20,647 nucleotides of DNA, from positions 1 through 20,647 of the forward strand of contig CAUZEO010000045.1 in the NCBI GenBank assembly GCA_963578625.1. Reading direction: 5' to 3'. A program made the translations under genes and the position numbers. Below are positions 7,248-14,015 of this stretch, one piece after another. A model generated the notes under the pieces. The model made no database searches. It was not told the origin of the DNA and saw nothing but the letters and a program-made list of their open reading frames with translations. The DNA is from CAUZEO01 sp963578625. GTDB lineage: Bacteria; Verrucomicrobiota; Kiritimatiellia; SLOV01. Each line of letters begins with the position of its first letter. Positions within the stretch are counted from its first letter, which is position 1.

Positions 7248-8036
7248 TCAGTTATTTACGGTATAGGCCCGATCCAGGTGGACATAGCCGCCGTCCGGGA
7301 AAACCAATTGCCCGGTTGTATGCGACGAACGCGCGGATGCCAGGAAAACAATCGTGTCGGCGATTTCTTCGGGTTGAGTAAACCGGCGCCCTAATGGAAT
7401 CATCCGGGAAACCTTTTGCTTCTGTGCTTCGGGATCATCAAACGTCTGGACCCACTGGTCATAGAGCGGTGTCCAGACCGATCCGGGGATCACGCAGTTC
7501 ACACGGAGATTATAGGGAGAAAACTCGACCGCCCATTCGCGAGTGAGGGCCCTGATCGCGCCTTTGGCCGCCACGTAGCCGGACGTGCCACCCTGCCCGG
7601 TCTCGGAAAGGTGAGAACCTACATTCACGATGGCCCCCTGGTTCTTTTTCAGCTCGGGTAGAGCATAGTGGACGACCGCGAAATAGTGAAAGAGGTTCAG
7701 GCGAATTGACTCCATGAATGCCCTGGTGCCGTCTTCCAGGGCAGCACCGTCATTGACACCGGCATTGTTGACTACGACATCAATATGGCCGAAAGCACCT
7801 AGTGCCGTTTCCACCGCGCGACCGCAATCGTCTTCATTCATCAGCTCGGCCTTCACGAACAATGCCTGTTTACCTTCTGCTTCGAGGGCACCGGCAACCT
7901 GCCGCCCCCTTTCTTCATTCCTGTCGACAATGACGGGAATTGCGCCCTCCTGGGCAAAGCAATTGACGGTGGCCTCGCCAATGCCACTGGCGCTCCCGGT
8001 TACAAGGGCTACCTTGCCTTCCAATTTCAGATCCAT
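7248..8036 (-). CDS. SDR-family NAD(P)-dependent sugar dehydrogenase/oxidoreductase
   Basis: 262 residues, a classical short-chain dehydrogenase: TGSASGIG (13-20) binds the dinucleotide, NNAG (90-93), active-site Tyr154 and Lys158 in YVAAK, and upstream serines in 'GSHLSETGQGGTSG'. The C-terminal 'FLASARSSHTTGQLVFPDGG' is also typical. The acidic end of strand two ('VIVDRNEERG') suggests preference for NAD+. The start is set by a perfect AAGGAGGT five bases before the ATG at 8036; the frame continues upstream but without support. By context it probably oxidises a sugar or sugar acid; related enzymes include L-rhamnose, L-fuconate and glucose dehydrogenases, and the sequence alone does not choose. 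The solute-binding gene follows after 13 bp. Confidence 0.85.
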   Translation of the reverse strand: MDLKLEGKVALVTGSASGIGEATVNCFAQEGAIPVIVDRNEERGRQVAGALEAEGKQALFVKAELMNEDDCGRAVETALGAFGHIDVVVNNAGVNDGAALEDGTRAFMESIRLNLFHYFAVVHYALPELKKNQGAIVNVGSHLSETGQGGTSGYVAAKGAIRALTREWAVEFSPYNLRVNCVIPGSVWTPLYDQWVQTFDDPEAQKQKVSRMIPLGRRFTQPEEIADTIVFLASARSSHTTGQLVFPDGGYVHLDRAYTVNN

Positions 8037-8041
8037 GGCGT

Positions 8042-8049
8042 ACCTCCTT
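8042..8049 (-). promoter_or_regulatory. strong ribosome binding site deciding the SDR start
   Basis: On the minus strand AAGGAGGT, fully complementary to the 16S rRNA end, lies 5 nt before ATG at 8036. This sets the start against the longer in-frame option at 8201, which would overlap the BNR gene. The 148-bp spacer 8037-8184 holds no clear hairpin or promoter. Confidence 0.8.
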
Positions 8050-8184
8050 ATGGGGAATATCGTCGCCGTAATGGGCAAGAAACGCAAGGACGACGAGGTG
8101 ATCAGTCGCAAGGCTCTCGGAAGAACGGCCTGCAAGACCGTACCACGTTTACGACCGCCGGCGTGGTTGTCATGTGCTTGGACA

Positions 8185-9975
8185 TCACGGATCGAAATCA
8201 ACCATTCGGATATGGGTTGTAGGCGTCAACGCCAGTTCGAAGACGGCTTGCCTGATACTGCGTGTCAATTCGCTGTAATAGATACACAGCATCTTTCCAT
8301 CTTCCAACTCCACCAGGTTCGGATACGCCCCTCCCGGGTAGTCGATCAACCACGGCCTGCTCCACGTCTGGGCGCTGTCCGTGGAAACAATGATACTGGT
8401 CTTCGGAATGGGCAGTTCCCGGTATCCACAGAGGATCGCCCCGCTCCGAGTTTTCGAAAGAAACGGAGCATGTCCCCGGGTGAACGGGACTAGGTCCACC
8501 GGCTCACTCCATGTCCGGCCGCCGTCCCCGGAGAATGACTGGGCCATCGCCGGCCTCATCACGCAGAGGAGACGCTTGTCATCGAGTTCAATAATATCCG
8601 GCTCGCAAAGATCGGCGGGTGAGGATGGCGCGACGATGGACGGGTCCCCCCATGTCTTTCCCTGGTCCCGGGAACGCACCAGCCCCGATCCATAATAGAT
8701 TCCTTTTCGATAGGTCCCGAAGAAGCCGTAATGAGGCAGGATCAGGGTGCCGTCCGACAGTTCGCGGACCGGTGAGTTCGATGCGCAGACCGCCTCGATT
8801 TCCATTGCCACCGGATCGGTCGTCGCCTTTGGCCCGGCTTTTTGTATGACTTCCTGCTTCTCATCCTCGGTGTACCACGGCGCGGTGATGCGGGCGGGTT
8901 CGGACTCCCAGGTTATGCCGCCATCAAAACTCCTGACGGTGCAGACTTCCTCGATTCTGCCTTTCTGGTACCAGGTGGCGCGTGAAAATGCGCAGATCAG
9001 TGTCCCGTCTTTGAGCTGGGTGATCCCGGGATCGCGATCGTCCCAGTCGGAATCGAAGAGAGTCTCCGGTTCGGACCAGTCTTTGCCACCGTCGCGCGAT
9101 CGCATGAAGCAGATCCGGCCATTCTTCGGCAGGTCGGGATGCGGGTATCCCATATGCGACCTGCCCGCGTAGAAAACCACGATCAGGTCCCCATTCGCCA
9201 ACCGGCATACGCCGGGAAACCCTTCGTAGTCCCCCCAGGCGCCACGGCCGGTGATGTTCCTTGTCTTGCGCGCTACCTCGGATCCGGTGGGTCCTTTCAG
9301 ACTGTATTTGGACAAGACACGGTCATAAATCTTTACGTCATCGATGATTCCACGGAAGTATTCACGGCCAACCGGCGCGCCCAGAGTTCTGCCAATGGTC
9401 ACAGGAATGGAATTCTTTTTCAGGCCGTGAAAGAAAGGCCTTTCCGACGCCAATTCACCATCGATGTAGATCGCTATCCGCTCTCCATCGCATATGCCGG
9501 CCACATGATGCCACTGGTCATACTCTATCTCGATCCCCTGGGTACGTTGGTCGGTGACCTTTAACATCAACCTGTTTTCAACCCAGGGGATCCCCATCCT
9601 CAGCAGATAATTCGCGTCATGTTTGTAGCCTTTGCCAACAATGCTCTGCTCCGGTCGCCCCCCCTTCCGTGGAAACACCCAAGCCTCTATAGTGAATGCT
9701 TCGGGGAGATCTAGGCTGCCCTTGTTTCCGCAGTCCACGTAGGCATCTTCGCCGTTGAACAGAAGGGCCTTGCCTGCTTTGCCGTCGGTCCAGGTGGCGT
9801 TATGAATCACTCCATGATTATCCTTGCCGGAAGAATCTGCCGCGGTGCCGTCCTTTCCTTCATCAAACTTCCAGTGCCCCACCAGGCCGGGCTCTCCCGC
9901 CCGGCTGGAGGCATCCGGTCCAAGAAGACAGAGCAGCAAGGCTGTCCCCTTCGCCAACATTCCTTTCTTCAGCAT
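8185..9975 (-). CDS. secreted LamG + BNR/sialidase-fold protein
   Basis: 596 residues: short signal peptide (1-26), a LamG/concanavalin-like domain (about 29-222; 'GLVGHWKFDEG', 'FTIEAWVFP', 'WHHVAGICDGERIAIYIDG', 'GIIDDVKIYDRVLS'), then a six-bladed BNR beta-propeller (about 245-590). Five Asp-box motifs are visible: SRDGGKDW (293), SFDGGITW (349), SRDQGKTW (435), SGDGGRTW (482) and the degenerate STDSAQTW (531). The usual sialidase FRIP motif is not present; its place holds YEGFPGVCRL. Conserved acidic and arginine positions elsewhere (CEPDIIEL, GHAPF, GYREL) fit a glycosidase, but the substrate may differ from sialic acid. It starts 3 bp after the stop of the upstream DUF4838 gene, indicating translational coupling. 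Confidence 0.88.
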   Translation of the reverse strand: MLKKGMLAKGTALLLCLLGPDASSRAGEPGLVGHWKFDEGKDGTAADSSGKDNHGVIHNATWTDGKAGKALLFNGEDAYVDCGNKGSLDLPEAFTIEAWVFPRKGGRPEQSIVGKGYKHDANYLLRMGIPWVENRLMLKVTDQRTQGIEIEYDQWHHVAGICDGERIAIYIDGELASERPFFHGLKKNSIPVTIGRTLGAPVGREYFRGIIDDVKIYDRVLSKYSLKGPTGSEVARKTRNITGRGAWGDYEGFPGVCRLANGDLIVVFYAGRSHMGYPHPDLPKNGRICFMRSRDGGKDWSEPETLFDSDWDDRDPGITQLKDGTLICAFSRATWYQKGRIEEVCTVRSFDGGITWESEPARITAPWYTEDEKQEVIQKAGPKATTDPVAMEIEAVCASNSPVRELSDGTLILPHYGFFGTYRKGIYYGSGLVRSRDQGKTWGDPSIVAPSSPADLCEPDIIELDDKRLLCVMRPAMAQSFSGDGGRTWSEPVDLVPFTRGHAPFLSKTRSGAILCGYRELPIPKTSIIVSTDSAQTWSRPWLIDYPGGAYPNLVELEDGKMLCIYYSELTRSIRQAVFELALTPTTHIRMVDFDP

Positions 9976-9978
9976 GAT

Positions 9979-11904
9979 CTATTCTTTCATCCGTGACGCT
10001 TCATGCGCGGTCAGACCTTCCTCGATGGTTTCGAGGACGTTTCGCTTTATGTAGGCAAGGCGCTTGGCATAGACCGGGTCCTCGTCCGCTTTCGCCAGGC
10101 GCGCCGCTTCAGTGAAGGACGCGTTCCAGCCGCTGATAACCTCGCGACTGTAAACCTTCTCCCAGACGTCGGCAGGTCTGTTAACGTCTGGGTGTGTGCC
10201 GCTGGTGCTCTTGTCGAGCTGCATTACTGCGCGGAATTTGACCTCCACTTCTTCCCAGAATGCCTTCATTGGACGAGCCGCCGGCCCGTAGAAAAGCGTA
10301 TAGTATTCGTTCAGAAGAACATCGATATCGCGGTCCGGATTCCAGTGGTACTTGTAGAAGACATAGATGTTCAGGTGGTCATAAGCAATGCGGTGGGACA
10401 ACAAGTAGCAATACGTTCCCAGGCCCCTGTCGGCATAGCGCTGGTAACACGAGGCGAAAGCCCGGGGAATGCTCCCGCAGATCGACTTGTGCCAGAAGTA
10501 TCTGCCCTCCTCCCAGCAAGCCCTGACGGGATAGTGATAGAATCCGCCGTACTGCTCCGGGGTGAGGGCCTTGCTCCACCAGTCGAGAACCTTGAGTTCT
10601 TCTTTCATCATGTCGGCCCTGAATTCCGAGTAGGGCCCGGATGCGGCCGTCGGCCCCACAAAGATGTTTGCCGGTATTTTCTGTATGGGCGGGGCGCCGA
10701 GGGGCCCATAGCCTGAAACCGATATATAATTCTCCGGGAAGGTTTTGCCGATGGCGTTCGCAATCTTGATGATGGTCGTCCAGACAAGCTCTTCCTCGAC
10801 ATGAACAACCTCCGGGCCGCATGATGCCCGGAACGCTTCACACGTCACGCAGAGGCAGGGGACGTACCCGTCACTGGGCGCGATGTGAAATGCCTTTCCG
10901 GCTACGCAGTCGATACTCATCGATCCCCAGCTCTCCAATCCGTAAGCGCTTGCGGATTCGCCGCCGAAACAGGCCTCCACCTGTCCGATCAGGATCTTGA
11001 TCGTTCCCGGATTCGTATAACAGTGATGCCCCAGATTCCTCTTGCCGTCCTCTCCCAGGGCAAAGAACTCAGGATGGCTCTCGCTGTATTGTTTTTCGCT
11101 TATGAGGATGGGCATGGTATGGGGAGCGCCGGACATCAATTGCGTCTCGTGGCGCAGACGCAGAAACCACAGACCGCGCCGTCTGCTGAAAGCGGCTTCC
11201 TGCTCTCCGGTGAATCCCGGCCGATAGCCGGATCGGTCGGTCTTCGGCGGAGGATCGTCCCTGTCATCCGCGCCATACGGGATATGGATATAGCGGCCGA
11301 TCTTGTTGGGGCCATCGGTGATATCCAAACCGGGAATCGACAACGTGTCTGATTTCGGGACAACTTCTCCAATGTCTACCGGCAGATACCACCGGACCCC
11401 GACGAAACGTTCCAGGAATTCGTAGACGCCGAACAGTGTGGCATGCTCAAAACCACTCGTGTTGTATCCAACGTTCGCGAGAAATCTGAAATCAACCGTC
11501 TCGCTCGGATGGTCCCTGCCCAGAATGACGATGCGGTTGCCGATGGTCTTGATGTGAAAGGCATCGCGGCCGAGGTCGGTTGCGTCAATGCCCAGCGAGC
11601 GCGAGATCGCTCCATCGCCGATCACGATTTCCACCGTCCCATCCTCGCCTAATGATTCAACGATGAGCAGGGTCGCGCCAGTCGATTTTTGAATATACGT
11701 CTGCAACTCTCCGGCGGCGAATCCGGCAGAAGGGGAAACATCGCTGCCCACCACGATCCGAGCCTTGGCAATCCCCTCCCCTACTAGAATGAGCTTCGCT
11801 TCTTTTTCACTCACCTCAATCTCCTTGGCTTGAGCCAGGTCCTCTTTGACTGCGAAACCAAGCAGCATGCTAACAAAAAAGAAAATCGAGATTCGCTTAT
11901 ACAT
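9979..11904 (-). CDS. secreted DUF4838 / glycoside-hydrolase-like protein 2
   Basis: 641 residues from ATG 11904, preferred because GGAG stands 6 nt upstream and a signal peptide starts directly (YKRISIFFFVSMLLGFA); an earlier ATG at 11934 would add ten residues. The N-terminal alpha/beta part contains 'ARIVVGSDVSPSAGFAAGEL' and ends with 'GVRWYLPVDIGEVVP', the motif that precedes the catalytic barrel in GH67/GH20-like proteins. DUF4838 follows, with 'SDGYVPCLCVTC' at about 344-355 and 'YGPLGAPP'. It heads the minus-strand gene set DUF4838 - LamG-BNR - SDR - binding protein. The reaction is unknown; by family it should be a periplasmic or secreted glycan-active protein. Confidence 0.87.
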   Translation of the reverse strand: MYKRISIFFFVSMLLGFAVKEDLAQAKEIEVSEKEAKLILVGEGIAKARIVVGSDVSPSAGFAAGELQTYIQKSTGATLLIVESLGEDGTVEIVIGDGAISRSLGIDATDLGRDAFHIKTIGNRIVILGRDHPSETVDFRFLANVGYNTSGFEHATLFGVYEFLERFVGVRWYLPVDIGEVVPKSDTLSIPGLDITDGPNKIGRYIHIPYGADDRDDPPPKTDRSGYRPGFTGEQEAAFSRRRGLWFLRLRHETQLMSGAPHTMPILISEKQYSESHPEFFALGEDGKRNLGHHCYTNPGTIKILIGQVEACFGGESASAYGLESWGSMSIDCVAGKAFHIAPSDGYVPCLCVTCEAFRASCGPEVVHVEEELVWTTIIKIANAIGKTFPENYISVSGYGPLGAPPIQKIPANIFVGPTAASGPYSEFRADMMKEELKVLDWWSKALTPEQYGGFYHYPVRACWEEGRYFWHKSICGSIPRAFASCYQRYADRGLGTYCYLLSHRIAYDHLNIYVFYKYHWNPDRDIDVLLNEYYTLFYGPAARPMKAFWEEVEVKFRAVMQLDKSTSGTHPDVNRPADVWEKVYSREVISGWNASFTEAARLAKADEDPVYAKRLAYIKRNVLETIEEGLTAHEASRMKE

Positions 11905-11939
11905 TCTTTTCTCCGTAATTCTGGGTGAGCTCATTCAAA

Positions 11940-11969
11940 AGTACACAACATCCGGTAACCGTTTGTCAG
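11940..11969 (-). promoter_or_regulatory. weak promoter candidate for the DUF4838-2 gene set
   Basis: On the minus strand CTGACA (11969-11964) is followed after 18 bp by TGTACT (11945-11940). The transcript would start about 30 nt before the ATG at 11904. Agreement with consensus is 5/6 and 4/6. A short CGGT-T-ACCG palindrome lies in the spacer. Confidence 0.3.
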
Positions 11970-12052
11970 GGGAAAAAAGAGGCAATGTGAAATGGCGCTG
12001 ACTTTAGCTGTCGCTCCGATGTAGTCCTTTCATGACCCATCCATTCTCAGTA

Positions 12053-12170
12053 CGGCGGGAACCGCCGTCTCCAAATTCATATCTTCGTGCTTTTCGGAAT
12101 GTTGTCACATCTCTGGAGACGGCGGCTTGTCTCGCCGAAACAAGTGAAGCGCGAAGGCGGATCCCCGCCG
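12053..12170. repeat. palindromic GC-rich repeat in the 11905-12238 spacer
   Basis: CGGCGGGAACCGCCGTCTCC (12053-12072) pairs with GGAGACGGCGGC..CTCGCCG (12115-12137), and a small GGCGGATCCCCGCC palindrome follows (12156-12169). The unit looks like a dispersed, REP-like or miniature element; I recall closely similar sequence in other PVC genomes but cannot verify it here. The rest of the 334-bp spacer holds only the promoter candidate for DUF4838-2; the 62-codon frame across it is not a gene. Confidence 0.6.
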
Positions 12171-12238
12171 TTTCCGAGAATGAATCGATCATGATGAGGC
12201 CTTAAGCACCATTCGGGTCCGCCTGGAATGTAAGACCA

Positions 12239-12760
12239 TCACTTCGAGCATCCGTGAAAACTCGTAGGGCTTTTGCCTCCATAATACCGCCAATATCCGA
12301 CGAAATTACTCATCAAAAAACAGGCTTCCATTAGAGCCGCCACCGGTGTTCCGGCGAGGGCGTTATGGATCCCCCAGCCTAAAGTACAAATCATCATGAG
12401 GATTCGAATCGTCCGGTCGGCGGGCTGGAAGGTGGCACAGGTTCCGATAATGGCGGCAAATAGAGCCACGAGACTCAGGGGCGTCTGATAGACCCAGAAA
12501 AAACTCGCCAGGGTGAGAATCAGAAAAAAGTACATGAGTCGTCGATCAGTGGAGAACACGGATGTGAAGACTCTAATCCCCGCCACGATTGCGAGAACGC
12601 CCGGACCCGGTCTACCCAGGACAAAGAAGTGGGCTGAATTAAATGTCGCAACCAGCGTCCAGCATAGGAGGATATCCCGGCGATCTTTGAATTGATAGGA
12701 GATGATGCCGAAGAGGAATGCCACTGCGGCGAGGATCTGGGAGAAAAGGAATGCGCTCAT
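12239..12760 (-). CDS. YgjV-family inner-membrane protein
   Basis: 173 residues, almost entirely hydrophobic helices (about six), with family-type features: 'FGIISYQFKDRRDILLCWTLVATFNSAHFFVLGRPG' near the N-terminus, 'GIRVFTSVFSTDRR' in the middle, and 'GWGIHNALAGTPVAALMEACFLMSNFVGYWRYY' near the end. YgjV-type proteins (Imp-YgjV) are small membrane proteins of unknown function. No Shine-Dalgarno is seen before the ATG at 12760, and the RAYT element begins only 10 bp upstream, so the native leader may have been replaced. It is not obviously linked to the glycan genes. Confidence 0.75.
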   Translation of the reverse strand: MSAFLFSQILAAVAFLFGIISYQFKDRRDILLCWTLVATFNSAHFFVLGRPGPGVLAIVAGIRVFTSVFSTDRRLMYFFLILTLASFFWVYQTPLSLVALFAAIIGTCATFQPADRTIRILMMICTLGWGIHNALAGTPVAALMEACFLMSNFVGYWRYYGGKSPTSFHGCSK

Positions 12761-12770
12761 TATTCACAAA

Positions 12771-12799
12771 AAGGGTCAGCCCTTGAAATAAGAATTAAG
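12771..12799. repeat. left inverted arm of RAYT element
   Basis: Begins AAGGGTCAGCCCTTGAAATA. Its reverse complement matches 13907-13935 at 25/29 positions. It contains an AAGGG/CCCTT hairpin and lies 10 bp from the YgjV-family start codon. Confidence 0.75.
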
Positions 12800-12823
12800 T
12801 GCCTGTGCATCGAGCTCTCCCAT

Positions 12824-13870
12824 TCAAAACATTTCTGGAAGCGGTGCACTCTTGATGAGTTCCTTTTCGAGAATGGATTCGACCTTTTTGAGTCGCTGCC
12901 GTAGCGCACCCTGCCCTTTCAACCGATCTTCCAGGTTGCGGATCTGATGACTGACACTAGATCCTGACCGTAAATTCAATAAATCAGCCACTTCGCGTTG
13001 TGAATACCCCGCGTACTTCATCAGCACATGCGCCAAGATGGCCCGAGGCAGCACGTCCCGAGCCCGAGCGCGCAATTGCTTTATATCATATAATAACCAT
13101 TTCCTGTTCAAGGACCTCCAGCACCTGCTCCTCGCTCGCATGTTTCATGCTCCGCCTCAGTGTCACATTCTCCTTTCTCTTTCTCTCCATCAATTCCCTG
13201 AGATGCAATCCGTCGATCCACTCCAGAAATTGTTCGGTGCCGATTCCACGAGGATGAGCTTTCAGCGCTTCCACGATTTCCTCGTCACGTTCAATCAAAC
13301 CGGACTCCACATATCGTCGATAGATCCTCGACCTTTCACTACGCTGTTTCGCGCCGATCATTTCCAGAACCGGACCATATTCAACAAAGTCAAGTCGTTG
13401 GGCTCGGTCAATGTAGCCTGGAGAGCTGCTCCACCGGTATCGCCTCAAGAAATCAACGCGTTCCTTCAAGTCCATTGCTTTGATTGCCTTGGTCTGGACA
13501 GGATTTAGGTGGATATAACGGCTCAGTTTCGACAGGTATTCGTCGCCTTCGACAAGCTTCGCTCCGTATCGTGCCTGGGTCACGTGACCACTACGATTGT
13601 GACGCCAATTGTAGTAAATACAGTAGCCGGACAATAGCCTGGACATGAAATTGCTGAGATTGGCGATCGGAGTTTCTGCGAGCAGATGAAAGTGATTCTT
13701 CAGTAGACAGAACAGGTAGAGGCGTACATGGAACTGATCCACTGCCGCCTCGAGCTTCTCCAAAAACTTCCGGTAGTCAAAATCGTCATCAAAATCAGAT
13801 TCCGACGATTTCCCCGCACCGCGACATGATCGATAGCGCCGGGATACTGCACTCGTAAACGCCTTGCCAT
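12824..13870 (-). pseudogene. REP-associated tyrosine (Y1) transposase, two frameshifts
   Basis: The product starts at ATG 13870 with 'MARRLRVQYPGAIDHVAVRG', the standard RAYT N-terminus. One base is missing in the A-run near 13791-13794, after which the frame continues with 'DFDDDFDYRKFLEKL', the HUH motif 'LKNHFHLLAETP', 'GHVTQARYGAKLVEGDEYL' and the catalytic-Tyr segment 'LSRYIHLNPVQ'. Near 13082-13090 one extra base stops this frame after 'EMVII'. The C-terminal HTH ('YAGYSQREVADLLNLRSGSSVS') is in a third register and ends at 12824. All catalytic residues survive, so the decay looks recent. The two shifts cancel in register. Sequencing error is possible for either, less so for both. Confidence 0.8.
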
Positions 13871-13906
13871 GGAAGCACCATAGCTTGTCCTCGGTGAGCA
13901 AACAGT

Positions 13907-13935
13907 CCTAATTGCTATTTCAAGGGGTGACCCTT
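13907..13935. repeat. right inverted arm of RAYT element
   Basis: Ends CAAGGGGTGACCCTT with a perfect AAGGG-GTGA-CCCTT hairpin; pairs with 12771-12799. The following 13936-14015 is A/T-rich without clear signals. Confidence 0.75.
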
Positions 13936-14015
13936 CATTCAGAAAGCGCAACTGATATCGCGATTTTCTTGTCCATCTTTTGCTCCATAACTTTGTTAAA
14001 CTTTCCGCTAAATAG

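Larger units (their letters stand above)
12771..13935 (-). mobile_element. RAYT element with matching inverted ends
   Basis: A 1165-bp unit bounded by 29-nt inverted arms (12771-12799 and 13907-13935) identical at 25 of 29 positions. The outermost part of each arm is itself a small hairpin: AAGGGTCAGCCCTT at the left, AAGGGGTGACCCTT at the right. Inside is a single REP-associated tyrosine transposase gene, now frameshifted. The layout (palindrome - RAYT - inverted palindrome) is that expected for a REP/RAYT unit. A near-identical flanking 9-mer (ATTCACAAA at 12762, ATTCAGAAA at 13937) is noted but Y1 enzymes do not normally duplicate target sites. Confidence 0.75.

Noticed and set aside
8037..8201. 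Longer N-terminus of the SDR protein
   Set aside because: The start at 8036 has a perfect ribosome site and matches the usual SDR beginning; the extension overlaps the BNR gene.
10003..10716. Plus-strand open frame of 237 codons opposite DUF4838-2
   Set aside because: Antisense shadow with no family features.
12004..12192. 62-codon minus-strand frame in the spacer
   Set aside because: It is translation of the palindromic repeat, without ribosome site or protein-like features.
13578..13592. GGTCACGTGACC palindrome as an operator
   Set aside because: It lies inside the conserved RAYT coding motif 'SGHVTQARY' and is explained by codons.
13082..13794. Programmed ribosomal frameshifting in the transposase
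   Set aside because: No X-XXY-YYZ heptamer or downstream pseudoknot was recognised, and two opposite shifts would be needed.
12762..13945. ATTCACAAA / ATTCAGAAA as a target-site duplication
   Set aside because: Imperfect, one copy offset by a base, and Y1/HUH enzymes do not generate such duplications.
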